16,627 bases of DNA from Dehalococcoidia bacterium UBA1328 (GCA_002306815.1 DBTA01000034.1:1-16627); one strand, 5' to 3'. Counted from the stretch's first letter, positions 7,410 through 14,639 are shown. Numbers and translations: made by a program. Notes: generated by a model from the sequence alone, not told the origin.

Positions 7410-8216
7410 TTAATGCTCGTCTGCGTATTGCTGATCGAAAATACGCTCGTCTTTCCGTATACCGAATTTTCGTCTTAACCAGTCTCTAACTCGGGATGTC
7501 GGGTATTGGGTGCGCCTTGATATTAGCACTCCAAGTACATCGAAATTTCCCGAGGTAAAAACCTGAGTTTTCTGCCCAGACAATGTTGTTTCCAGATCCC
7601 CAGATGGCATTACGATTCCTGGATGAACAAATAGTCCGTCGAGTGGCTCAGAAATTTTGAACACGACGCGGTCGGTAACTCGTCGATTTGCGTCTGCTCG
7701 TGGTACTGATCTCTTATCGAACACCAAAACATCAGTTGGATCCAACTGTGGAGCACTGTAGTAGCGTTCTACCACCATTGCTCTGTATGTTTCGTGTTCT
7801 GCGGCCCGTTGAATACTGTTGAGGCCCGATCCCTGAGAATTACCCGGCCAGTATTCATAATCGATCCGTTCGGCGTTTGGATCCGACATATCCCTTTGAA
7901 GAAATATGGGTACTTCTAAGGGAAGCCGCCCAGCAAGTTCGTCCACCATTTTGTGCAACGAGTCTTCAGGTGCACTGTAGGTGTGTTTGGCCATGCCGAA
8001 TAGTTTTTGGACTGGAACTCCAAATATTTTGGCGATGTCATGCAAGTCTGAAATGTTAAGCTTACGCCGACCGGACTCCACGCCAGACATCCACGCCTGA
8101 GTACGCTTTTGGGGCAATCCGGACGCTAACTCAGCTTGAGTAATATTCAGCTGTTTTCTCAGAACAGCGATTTGAGCGCCAACTATTGAGTGAATGTCGG
8201 TTGTATTTGTTTCCAT
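7410..8216 (-). CDS. XRE-family regulator with a divergent S24/LexA-like C-terminal domain
   Basis: The 268-residue protein has an HTH_3 domain at about residues 10-75 (IAVLRKQLNITQAELAS ... GVESGRRKLNISDLHDIAKIFGV). After a linker, residues about 145-235 resemble the self-cleaving or sensing fold of CI/LexA proteins: YYSAPQLDPTDVLVFDKR, then DRVVFKI, then NFDVLGVLISRR. S154 sits where the catalytic Ser would be and K187 is a candidate partner, but the match is loose and autocleavage may be lost. The tail is basic (VRDWLRRKFGIRKDER). Such regulators are typical of phages and mobile islands. Its target may be its own AT-rich promoter or the convergent lipoprotein gene. Start ATG 8216; no ribosome site stands out. 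Confidence 0.85.
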   Translation of the reverse strand: METNTTDIHSIVGAQIAVLRKQLNITQAELASGLPQKRTQAWMSGVESGRRKLNISDLHDIAKIFGVPVQKLFGMAKHTYSAPEDSLHKMVDELAGRLPLEVPIFLQRDMSDPNAERIDYEYWPGNSQGSGLNSIQRAAEHETYRAMVVERYYSAPQLDPTDVLVFDKRSVPRADANRRVTDRVVFKISEPLDGLFVHPGIVMPSGDLETTLSGQKTQVFTSGNFDVLGVLISRRTQYPTSRVRDWLRRKFGIRKDERIFDQQYADEH

Positions 8217-8341
8217 TAAATATATTTGTTACAGCCGTGAGCCACCGCAGAAAACATCCTGAGACAAAGTTGTATTACTAACGAATTACCTATGCTATAA
8301 AATGGCCTCAGTTTTTCGATTAGGGTGATCAGTTTTAGCTA

Positions 8342-8417
8342 TGGTGACGGGCCAGGGACTCGAACCCTGAACCTAGTGATTAAGAGTCACTTGCTCTGCC
8401 AATTGAGCTAGCCCGTC
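8342..8417 (-). tRNA. tRNA-Lys (anticodon CTT) with encoded CCA
   Basis: Read on the minus strand, the 7-bp acceptor GACGGGC (8411-8417) pairs with GCCCGTC (8346-8352). Discriminator A is at 8345 and CCA is encoded at 8342-8344. The D-arm is GCTC-AATTGGCA-GAGC. The anticodon arm is AGTGA-CTCTTAA-TCACT, with CTT at positions 34-36. The T-arm is CAGGG-TTCGAGT-CCCTG. All stems are fully paired. It decodes AAG. The 3' end faces the AT-rich accessory block on the left, the side where tRNA-targeting elements would insert. Confidence 0.96.
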
Positions 8418-8432
8418 CGGTAACTGTTAACA

Positions 8433-8461
8433 ATTCAATCGGAGGCACCCAAAAGTGTCAA
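8433..8461 (-). promoter_or_regulatory. Probable promoter of tRNA-Lys
   Basis: On the minus strand there is a perfect -35 TTGACA (8456-8461), a 17-base spacer and a -10 TTGAAT (8433-8438, 4 of 6 consensus). This puts the transcription start about 9 bases before the tRNA 5' end. The spacing and position fit a strong sigma-70-type tRNA promoter. Confidence 0.6.
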
Positions 8462-8575
8462 CGGCAAAATCGACACTGTAGGTGTTCTACTCTCGGCGAA
8501 CGCGCGAACTGAAGCCGAAAACCTGCTGTCCAGTCGGATTCGTTGACTCGACCGACAACGAATTACTAGAACGGA

Positions 8576-8749
8576 CTAAAGAGCCGCTTCATCTCGCTCA
8601 CCGGTTCGGACTCGAATTACCTCGGCAATTGGGGAGATGAAAATCTTCCCGTCTCCGATCGCACCTTCTTCCGAGCTTTTCGCTGTTCCAAGGATTGCTT
8701 CGATAATCTTTTCTTTGTCGGCGTCCTTAATATAGAACCAGCGCAGAAA
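8576..8749 (-). pseudogene. C-terminal fragment of a P-II (GlnB/GlnK-type) nitrogen regulatory protein
   Basis: The minus-strand frame ending at TAG 8576-8578 encodes 57 residues that match the P-II C-terminal half. It has the IKDADKEKIIEAIL helix, then the P-II signature core (GAIGDGKIFISPIAEVIRVR), then TGERDEAAL. The N-terminal half, including the T-loop with its modifiable Tyr and the first ATP-site residues, is absent. In frame upstream there is a stop at 8789-8791 and no ATG, GTG or TTG, and I could not find the missing half in other frames up to the tautomerase gene. It therefore looks like a truncated remnant that can neither be translated normally nor form the P-II trimer. It lies between tRNA-Lys and the tautomerase gene. 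Confidence 0.75.
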
Positions 8750-8998
8750 CAGTGAGCATCCACGCCAGGTGACCAGGATCAGACCTATTTAGCTCCATTC
8801 CCTGTCAAATCACCAATTCAAGGCAATGGATCTTTCGGTGGTTCTCGTGGAAACCGTCACCAAGTGACCGCACACTGCAGAACACCAAGCGGAGAGACCC
8901 AGACCCTGAACTCTGCGTTCGCCTGCATAAACTGCGCCGAATCTAGCAGACTCCCGGCTGTATTGGAACAGTTAAAGTTGGGCGGCGGTTGTTATTGG

Positions 8999-9030
8999 AA
9001 AAAATCTCGGTTACTGGTCTTCGGAGACCA
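8999..9030 (-). terminator. Candidate terminator of the tautomerase gene
   Basis: On the minus strand TCTCCG pairs with CGAGA (one bulge) and runs directly into T6 (A6 at 8999-9004). An alternative hairpin GGTCT-CCGA-AGACC lies inside the last codons of the gene. Both are short, so this is tentative. Confidence 0.35.
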
Positions 9031-9199
9031 TCACACCGCCAACGGCCCAGGCCGTTTTTTCCACTTCCTGAAAAATAACAGTGGTCGCTGAATCTGGAAT
9101 TTCCGCGGTTTCCGAAATCGCTTTTGTGATCGCCTTTGCAAGATCAGCTTTCTGCTGATCGGTCCGACCCGCGTACATAGCAACGTTTACTACTGGCAT
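9011..9199 (-). CDS. 4-oxalocrotonate tautomerase family protein
   Basis: Starting at ATG 9199, this encodes 62 residues, exactly the classic 4-OT size, beginning M-P so that Pro becomes the N-terminal catalytic base after Met removal. AGGAGA precedes the ATG by five bases, which decides this start over an upstream in-frame ATG that would bury the proline. Family features are PVVNVAMYAGRTDQQK with R11, the helix KADLAKAITKAISE, and VIFQEVEKTAWAVGG. Compared with Pseudomonas 4-OT (numbered from Pro1), R39 is Thr and F50 is Trp, so the substrate may differ from 2-hydroxymuconate. It is divergently transcribed from thiL with a 127-bp gap. It is a cytosolic isomerase and probably hexameric. Confidence 0.93.
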   Translation of the reverse strand: MPVVNVAMYAGRTDQQKADLAKAITKAISETAEIPDSATTVIFQEVEKTAWAVGGVMVSEDQ

Positions 9200-9313
9200 C
9201 GTTTTCTCCTGTAACTCCACTGATGTACGTTGAAAGCCGGAATTATAGGACCCTGGGCGGTCATTATCTCGCATCAAATGCACAACAATTTAGTAGTTAA
9301 TCACTCAGCGCAA

Positions 9314-9319
9314 TATAAT
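9314..9319 (+). promoter_or_regulatory. -10 box placing the thiL transcript start at its ATG
   Basis: A perfect TATAAT ends 7 bases before the thiL ATG at 9327, and no Shine-Dalgarno is present. The predicted transcription start falls at 9326-9327, so the mRNA would be leaderless. The -35 is weak (TTAGTA near 9290). Confidence 0.5.
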
Positions 9320-9326
9320 CCTTTGA

Positions 9327-10358
9327 ATGAGCGCCAAACCGAATCCAGAGATCAACGACGGGGAAGGAGAATTCGATCTAATCGGTCGAATTGCTAAGTT
9401 CACGTCGTCGTCCCAGTCAGAACGAGAATCGACGGTGCTGGTAGGGATTGGCGATGACGGAGCTGTGGTTTCGTCACCTTTTGGCACATACATTCTCACG
9501 ACTGACGCCATTGTCGATGGCGTCCACTTCCGTTCTTCAGACGAGCGGTGGTTCGATATCGGATGGAAGTGCGCCGTTTCGAACTTAAGTGACATTGCTG
9601 CCATGGGAGGCACACCAGAGCACGCACTCGTAACACTTGGTGTTCCTCAAGGTTCATATACCGAAACATTCGATGAACTCTATTCGGGAATGTCGGCCGC
9701 ATTCGAACAATTTGGTGGTCGAATCGTAGGTGGAGACGTTGTTTCGTCACCGACCATGTTCGTGAACCTTGCGCTCACGGGTCACGCTTCGAAAGAATCG
9801 GACGGGAAAGTAGCGTGGCTATCTAGAGACGCTGCGGTGCCGGGAGATCTTGTTTGCGTAACAGGACCAATCGGAAGCTCAGCCGGTGGTCTCGAAGTCA
9901 TGCTCGCTGGCGACACAAACCCGAGCGGACAAATTTTAGTCGATCGTCATTTCCGACCAACCCCTCGTATCAACGTAGGAAGGGCGCTAGTTGCTGCCGG
10001 CGCAAAGTGCGCAATGGACATCAGTGACGGACTGGTTAGTGATTTAGACAAGATCGCAAAGCAAAGTAACGTCAATATCGACGTAGAAATGTTGGAAATC
10101 CCACTCGCAAACGAACTAATATTTATGTTTGGAACCAGCGCAATCGAATTGGCATTGAACGGCGGCGAAGACTACGAACTGGTGTTCACGGCTTCACAGT
10201 CGGTGCTGGATCGACTCTCGGACGAAACTAGGGAATCAATAACGGTAATCGGAACGGTCAGTGACTCTTCTTCCGATCCAGGCCATGTGACGGTCAGAGA
10301 TGAAAATGGCGATGCTTACGAGCCGATCCACAAGGGTTGGGATCATCTAGATGGCTGA
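9327..10358 (+). CDS. thiL: Thiamine-monophosphate kinase
   Basis: A 343-residue ThiL that phosphorylates thiamine monophosphate with ATP to give thiamine diphosphate, the last cofactor step. It has the PurM/ThiL-superfamily layout: EFDLIGRIAKF near the N-terminus, metal/ATP motif GIGDDGAV (40-47), TTDAIVDGVHF (58-68), NLSDIAAMGGTP (86-96), GGDVVSSP, DISDGL (231-236) and GGEDYELVF (279-287). All acidic metal ligands appear intact. It overlaps tsaE by 8 bases (ATGGCTGA), implying translational coupling, and heads a thiL-tsaE-tsaB operon. No TPP riboswitch is seen upstream. Its ATG appears leaderless. Confidence 0.97.
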   Translation: MSAKPNPEINDGEGEFDLIGRIAKFTSSSQSERESTVLVGIGDDGAVVSSPFGTYILTTDAIVDGVHFRSSDERWFDIGWKCAVSNLSDIAAMGGTPEHALVTLGVPQGSYTETFDELYSGMSAAFEQFGGRIVGGDVVSSPTMFVNLALTGHASKESDGKVAWLSRDAAVPGDLVCVTGPIGSSAGGLEVMLAGDTNPSGQILVDRHFRPTPRINVGRALVAAGAKCAMDISDGLVSDLDKIAKQSNVNIDVEMLEIPLANELIFMFGTSAIELALNGGEDYELVFTASQSVLDRLSDETRESITVIGTVSDSSSDPGHVTVRDENGDAYEPIHKGWDHLDG

Positions 10359-10923
10359 AATTGACTCGGCGAATATTCCTACCCCTGCCCTGCTACTCAC
10401 ATCTGACTCAGAGTCTGACACCGTCAGGATTGGACAGGCGATTGGTCACTCGATCCGGACCGGTGACACCGTTCTTCTTTCGGGAGATCTTGGTGCAGGG
10501 AAGACTCGCATGGTCCGCGGTATGGCGGAGGCGATCCACAGTCCGATTTCGGCACGTAGCCCGACTTTTGTGATCGTTAACGAGTACCCGGGCAAAATTC
10601 ACTTGAACCACTGCGATTTATACAGAGTCGGCTCGATTGATGAAGTCGAAGAACTAGCACTCGAAGAACGATTAATAAGCGGCGCTCTGGTAATCGAGTG
10701 GCCCGAAATTGGTGGTTCAGTGCTACCTGCCGACGCACTTTATTTGAGAATCGATAGAGGAGATGCGGATGACCAGCGCATGATCAGGTTCACCCCGACC
10801 GGGGATCGATCTGCAAACCTCTTGAGTCGTGCAGCGGCGGTGTACGAAGCTCTTGATGCGGCCGTTGGGCTTTCTGATTCTTCCGACGCGGAGTCCGCCA
10901 GTACAGGTAAACAAGACGCTTGA
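10351..10923 (+). CDS. tsaE: tRNA t6A biosynthesis ATPase TsaE
   Basis: This 190-residue P-loop ATPase works with TsaB and TsaD to place threonylcarbamoyl on A37 of ANN-decoding tRNAs. It has Walker A GDLGAGKT (45-52), the family motif SPTFVIVNEY (70-79), HCDLYR (87-92) and VIEWPE (114-119). The C-terminal 40 residues after the ATPase core are Ser/Ala/Asp-rich and probably disordered, longer than the roughly 150-residue norm. The start overlaps the end of thiL and the stop overlaps the tsaB start (TTGA). tsaD and the TsaC/Sua5 gene are not in the window. Confidence 0.95.
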   Translation: MAEIDSANIPTPALLLTSDSESDTVRIGQAIGHSIRTGDTVLLSGDLGAGKTRMVRGMAEAIHSPISARSPTFVIVNEYPGKIHLNHCDLYRVGSIDEVEELALEERLISGALVIEWPEIGGSVLPADALYLRIDRGDADDQRMIRFTPTGDRSANLLSRAAAVYEALDAAVGLSDSSDAESASTGKQDA

Positions 10924-11585
10924 ATCTAGTAGTAATTGACACCTCAACTCGTTTTGCGGGGGTCGGCGTTCAGAATTTCGAAGGCAAACGCACCACGCGC
11001 TCATGGCATTCGAGTCAAAATCACGGTCGCGAGTTGATGTCGGCGGTAGTAGATTCTCTCGGTGATTTGAATCTGGAAGCCAAGGATGTTACCCACGTTG
11101 CTGCCGCTCTCGGTCCAGGTGGATTCAGCGCCATCCGGGTCGGGATTAGCGCTGCTCTAGGACTTGCGGTTTCATCTCAATTGCCCGTTCTAGGTGTTAC
11201 AACACACGATGTCGAACTGGAAAAACATGCTGACTTGCTCGGCAAGGACCATGTGGTTTACACCTTGCTCCCGGCTGGGAGAAATGAGGTTTCGTGGACG
11301 CGCCACTCAAAATCCGACAAAGTTAAGTTCGATGTCAGTTCTCCCGAATTCCTCGCAGACCGCCTTGAGGCAAACGCTGTGATTTGTGGCGAAGCATGCG
11401 ATTTAATGGTGGGACACGTCGACTCAAAGGTTTTTAGAGGATCAGATGCTCCGACGCGTGATCCTAATTCGCTGCTCGATATTGCAACACGTAAATTCGC
11501 GGCGGGTGAATCGACAGCATATGAATCACTACGACCTATCTATGCACGACCGCCGTCAATCAGCAAACCGAAAACGCCTAAGTAG
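10920..11585 (+). CDS. tsaB: tRNA t6A biosynthesis scaffold protein TsaB
   Basis: A 221-residue ASKHA-fold protein, partner of TsaD in t6A synthesis. Seen are the N-terminal strand MNLVVIDTSTRFAGVGV, H35 in SSQNHGRELM, and the family motif ALGPGGFSAIRVGISAALGLA (64-84; usually GPGSFTGLRIG). The C-terminus ends in a loose RPIYARPP stretch, common to the family. The start is TTG, sharing four bases (TTGA) with the tsaE stop, which supports coupled translation. A 90-base gap precedes ndk. It has no catalytic role of its own by family. Confidence 0.94.
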   Translation: MNLVVIDTSTRFAGVGVQNFEGKRTTRSWHSSQNHGRELMSAVVDSLGDLNLEAKDVTHVAAALGPGGFSAIRVGISAALGLAVSSQLPVLGVTTHDVELEKHADLLGKDHVVYTLLPAGRNEVSWTRHSKSDKVKFDVSSPEFLADRLEANAVICGEACDLMVGHVDSKVFRGSDAPTRDPNSLLDIATRKFAAGESTAYESLRPIYARPPSISKPKTPK

Positions 11586-11675
11586 GGAAATCACCACAAG
11601 TAAGCGCCCGACTTCTGCTGATTCGCGGCACAATGAATACCAACGAAATTCCTAATACTCTTTCGGAGAGACAAA

Positions 11676-12131
11676 ATGGCAACGGAACGAACACTTGTAC
11701 TGGTAAAGCCTGACGGCGTTCAGCGCGGACTCGCTGGCCAGATTATCGGTCGACTAGAGCAAACTGGTCTTCAGATCGTCGGTATGAAGCTCATGCAGGT
11801 TTCCGACGAACTTGCATCGACGCACTACGGTGAGCATCAGGGCAAACCGTTTTACGATGGTCTCGTCGGTTTCATCACATCCTCACCAGTGGTAGCGATT
11901 TGCCTCGAAGGTCCAAGTGCGATCTCAACCACACGTAAGATCATGGGCGCGACTAACCCCGCGGATTCCGCGCCCGGGACAATCCGTGGAGATTTCGGAG
12001 TGGATATGGGTAGGAATCTGATTCACGGCTCAGCAAACGAAGACGACGCAGCGCGCGAGGTTTCACTTTTCTTCAGCAATGACGAACTGGTTTCGTACGA
12101 TCGTGGAACTCAGCCTTGGATTGTCGAGTAG
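11676..12131 (+). CDS. ndk: Nucleoside-diphosphate kinase
   Basis: A 151-residue NDK that transfers the gamma-phosphate of ATP to NDPs through a phosphohistidine. Visible residues are K11 in LVKPDGVQRG, Y51 in HYGEHQGKPFY, R87 in TTRKIMG, and the catalytic H117 in GRNLIHGSANEDDA, where the usual HGSDS reads HGSAN. Length is standard. A strong ribosome site (CGGAGAG) lies 5-6 bases before the ATG. It is downstream of tsaB in the same direction and converges with rsfS (66-bp gap), with no clear terminator between them. Confidence 0.97.
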   Translation: MATERTLVLVKPDGVQRGLAGQIIGRLEQTGLQIVGMKLMQVSDELASTHYGEHQGKPFYDGLVGFITSSPVVAICLEGPSAISTTRKIMGATNPADSAPGTIRGDFGVDMGRNLIHGSANEDDAAREVSLFFSNDELVSYDRGTQPWIVE

Positions 12132-12197
12132 CGATACCGAGTTAGTCGGGATAGGTCCGTCTATCTAGGGACGCCCGGATCGGAATAATTACTTTGA

Positions 12198-12572
12198 CTA
12201 TTGGAGGCGAACGATCTCGGTGGCACGAGACCAGAGATCTTCGAGTCCATAGTGATCTCTTTGTTCCTTCGTGAAAAGGTGAACTACCACTCCCGTGAAG
12301 TCCACTAGCAACCACCCGCCTTTGCCCGAACCTTCGCGGTGGGTAACGTGGACGCCCATTTTTCGAACCCGACGAGCAATATCGTCGGCCATTGATTCAA
12401 GGTGGCGTTCTGTTTCACCGCTGATGATCACGAAATAGTCGGCGAAACTGCTGATTCCTTCGGTATCGAGCAGAACGATTTCGGATCCCAGTTTCTCGGA
12501 CGCTTCATCAACTGCTGCGCGGGCAACTTCTTCGTTGTCTGCGACTTTCTTAGTTTTAGTGGGCTCAACCAT
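12198..12572 (-). CDS. rsfS: Ribosomal silencing factor RsfS
   Basis: A 124-residue RsfS (DUF143/Iojap family), which binds ribosomal protein uL14 and blocks subunit joining when nutrients run out. Conserved blocks are LDTEGISSFADYFVIISG (35-52), HREGSGKGGWLLVDFTGVVVHLF (78-100) and the end motif RDHYGLEDLWS (105-115). The N-terminal 15 residues are charged and variable. nadD, its frequent neighbour, is not here. It diverges from mnmA across 112 bp. No Shine-Dalgarno precedes the ATG, but a TATAAT lies 9 bases upstream. Confidence 0.96.
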   Translation of the reverse strand: MVEPTKTKKVADNEEVARAAVDEASEKLGSEIVLLDTEGISSFADYFVIISGETERHLESMADDIARRVRKMGVHVTHREGSGKGGWLLVDFTGVVVHLFTKEQRDHYGLEDLWSRATEIVRLQ

Positions 12573-12576
12573 ATGA

Positions 12577-12590
12577 GGCTAATTATAGCC
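12577..12590 (-). promoter_or_regulatory. -10 box of rsfS inside a short inverted repeat
   Basis: The inverted repeat GGCTA-ATTA-TAGCC (12577-12590) contains, on the minus strand, TATAAT at 12582-12587, 9 bases before the rsfS ATG. The predicted transcript start is about 3 bases before ATG. The repeat over the -10 could serve as an operator. No -35 is convincing. Confidence 0.4.
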
Positions 12591-12684
12591 AGCACTGATC
12601 AGTGGATTGGACCTTGGTCGATCACGAAAATAGGTTTAGCCATTAGGTAGCAGTTATTTGTAACACCTTTGGTACTCTAGAACT

Positions 12685-13794
12685 ATGGCGCAGTTTGAAA
12701 ACAAGAATAAACGTGCTGTTGTTGCAATGAGTGGCGGTGTCGACTCATCAGTGGCGGCTGCTCTCCTCGCACGTGACGGTTACGAAGTCATCGGCGTTAC
12801 GATGCGTCTTTTCAACGCGCCAAACGAACAGGTGGCGAGATTGAATAAATCTTGCTGTTCCATCGAGGATGTAGAAGATGCCCGCTCAGTTTGTCGCAAA
12901 ATTGGTGCAAAGCATTACTTTTTGAATTTCGAAGAAGAATTTCAAAAGCATGTGATCGACTATTTCGTGGCGGAATACGAACGAGGTCGCACACCGCATC
13001 CCTGTTTGGCGTGCAACGACCGCCTGAAGTTCGAGTTTCTGATCAAGAGATCTGAACTAATGGACGCCGACGTGGTCGCTACTGGTCACTACGCTCGAAT
13101 CCGGCAAACCAACGGTGAATACGAGTTACTTGCCGGCGTTGATCCCCTCAAAGACCAGTCTTATGTGCTCTACACACTCGGACAGGAACAACTCGCCAAG
13201 CTCGCCTTGCCTATCGGTAACTACTCTAAGGTCGAAATTCGAGAAGTCGCAAGAGAGCTCGGTCTCGCAATAGCAGATAAACCTGACTCACAGGACATTT
13301 GCTTTATTCCTGATGGCGATTACAACCGATTTATCGAGCCTCGCCTGAAACGAAAAGCTCCTGGTGACATCGTCGATGCCGAAGGCAACGTAATTGGAGC
13401 CCACGATGGCGTTCACGGTTTCACGATTGGCCAACGTAAGAGGATTCCAATCTTCAACAGCACTCCCCGGCCCATGTACGTGACTGATATCGACGCTGAT
13501 TCTGGAACGGTCACAGTCGGGCCTTCAGAAAATTTGATGAAGACCAAGCTGTACGCGTCGGGAGTAAATTGGGTAGCAGGTTCAGCACCCACCAATGCGG
13601 TTAGCGTTGAGGCTCGGATCAGGTACAACGGGAAAAACACACCTGCGACGGTCAGCGGATTGTCAAACGGTGCAGAGATCGAGTTTGAACGTCCCGTTCG
13701 AGCAATTACTCCGGGGCAAGCAGTTGTGTTCTACCAGGATGAGGTTGTTCTTGGTGGAGGACTAATTGAGACGTCCTTAACCGGAAGACGGTGA
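12685..13794 (+). CDS. mnmA: tRNA-specific 2-thiouridylase MnmA
   Basis: A 369-residue PP-loop enzyme that activates U34 of tRNA-Lys, -Glu and -Gln with ATP and installs sulfur received from a persulfide relay. Motifs are the PP-loop SGGVDSS (16-22), CCSIEDVEDAR (57-67), CLACNDRLKFEFL with nucleophile C110, TGHYAR (133-138), and DSQDICFIPDGDY with the second catalytic Cys C206. These are followed by HGFTIGQRKR and the C-terminal beta domain. Full length with all key residues. No Shine-Dalgarno is present. TACTCT at 12673-12678 could be a -10, putting the transcript start on the ATG. rnhB follows after 206 bp. Confidence 0.97.
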   Translation: MAQFENKNKRAVVAMSGGVDSSVAAALLARDGYEVIGVTMRLFNAPNEQVARLNKSCCSIEDVEDARSVCRKIGAKHYFLNFEEEFQKHVIDYFVAEYERGRTPHPCLACNDRLKFEFLIKRSELMDADVVATGHYARIRQTNGEYELLAGVDPLKDQSYVLYTLGQEQLAKLALPIGNYSKVEIREVARELGLAIADKPDSQDICFIPDGDYNRFIEPRLKRKAPGDIVDAEGNVIGAHDGVHGFTIGQRKRIPIFNSTPRPMYVTDIDADSGTVTVGPSENLMKTKLYASGVNWVAGSAPTNAVSVEARIRYNGKNTPATVSGLSNGAEIEFERPVRAITPGQAVVFYQDEVVLGGGLIETSLTGRR

Positions 13795-13810
13795 ACCTCT
13801 CACTTCCCAA

Positions 13811-13935
13811 GCTCGTGACCTGGATTCGAGCGCACTGCCTCCAGTCATCACGGTTTAGGGCTCGTCCCGGCAAACAGTCATGCTATATAGTGTTTGCTCG
13901 AGCCCGTTAGTCATTCAGGCGGGTTTCAGCCTGGC
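13811..13935 (+). other. Hairpin cluster between mnmA and rnhB (possible structured RNA or 5' leader)
   Basis: Three successive stem-loops lie in the gap. The first is GCTCG (13811-13815) with CGAGC (13827-13831). The largest has a lower stem GGGCTCG (13858-13864) with CGAGCCC (13899-13905) and an upper stem GCAAACA (13870-13876) with TGTTTGC (13891-13897). A 5-by-1 internal loop separates its two stems, and its 14-base loop contains palindromic CTATATAG. The third is CAGGC (13916-13920) with GCCTG (13929-13933). GCTCG in the first could also pair with CGAGC in the second, so alternative folds exist. I matched it to no known RNA family; SRP, RNase P and tmRNA signatures are absent. No clean T-run follows. 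Confidence 0.45.
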
Positions 13936-14000
13936 ATTAGGGTTGGCTGGGTCGGGTTTTCTTCGACACATATGCAATTCACCTAGAGAACGGGAACAGA

Positions 14001-14639
14001 TTGCCAAAATCCTCTCAATCAGGACCGAGTTTTTCGATTGAGACCGATATTGCGAACGGTAGTTCATTACTGATTGCTGGCGTTGACGAAGTGGGCAGAG
14101 GAACGCTTGCCGGACCGGTAGTAGCCGCCGCCGCTATTCTTCCCGGACCAGTACCTAGCCAATATCAGTCGATCGTCAACGACAGCAAGTTACTTTCAGC
14201 TTCTCAGCGAGAACAAGCTTTCGAGTGGTTGATTGAATGGTGCGTCAGTTATGGCGTTGGCGCTTGCACGGCATGTGAAATCGATTCACTTGGGATCGTA
14301 CCTGCAACCCGCCACGCGATGGCTCGAGCTATTTCTGAACTTAGTCCGCAGCCAGACCACTTGTTGATCGACGCTATCGAGCTCGATTCTCTCAATATTC
14401 CTCAAACATCAGTTATTAGAGCTGATTCTCGGAGTCAAAGTACGGCGGCGGCATCGATTATTGCCAAAGTGACTCGTGACCGACTTATGTCGACAGTTTT
14501 TGAATCGGAGTACCCGGGCTACGGTTTCGCTTCACACAAGGGCTACGGAACCGCATTTCATATGAGCGTTTTGAAAGAAAAAGGCGCCTCACCTATTCAT
14601 AGACGAAGTTTCAAGCCTGTGAAAGACGTATTGGCTTAG
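14001..14639 (+). CDS. rnhB: Ribonuclease HII
   Basis: A 212-residue RNase HII, which cuts RNA in RNA-DNA hybrids and single ribonucleotides in DNA. The four metal-binding acids are D29 and E30 in IAGVDEVGRG, D124 in HLLIDAI and D160 in ASIIAKVTRDR. The tail YPGYGFASHKGYGTAFHMSVL matches the family and contains the Tyr used for ribonucleotide recognition. The usual GPLAGPV reads GTLAGPV. The start is TTG; no downstream ATG precedes the core, and ribosome-site similarity is weak. It is followed by a broken yraN, its common genomic partner. Confidence 0.95.
   Translation: MPKSSQSGPSFSIETDIANGSSLLIAGVDEVGRGTLAGPVVAAAAILPGPVPSQYQSIVNDSKLLSASQREQAFEWLIEWCVSYGVGACTACEIDSLGIVPATRHAMARAISELSPQPDHLLIDAIELDSLNIPQTSVIRADSRSQSTAAASIIAKVTRDRLMSTVFESEYPGYGFASHKGYGTAFHMSVLKEKGASPIHRRSFKPVKDVLA

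Noticed and set aside
8342..8362. Attachment-site duplication of the tRNA-Lys 3' end bounding an integrated element.
   Set aside because: Only a short, probably chance similarity (GGTGACCGG near 4644) was found, and there is no integrase.
8864..9091. 75-codon plus-strand open frame across the tautomerase end.
   Set aside because: It overlaps the well-supported tautomerase on the other strand and has no protein-like pattern of its own.
9200..9326. TPP riboswitch upstream of thiL.
   Set aside because: The gap lacks the conserved CTGAGA core and is shared with a divergent gene; thiL appears leaderless.
12132..12197. Bidirectional terminator between convergent ndk and rsfS.
   Set aside because: Only 4-bp stems (GTCC/GGAC) and no T-runs.
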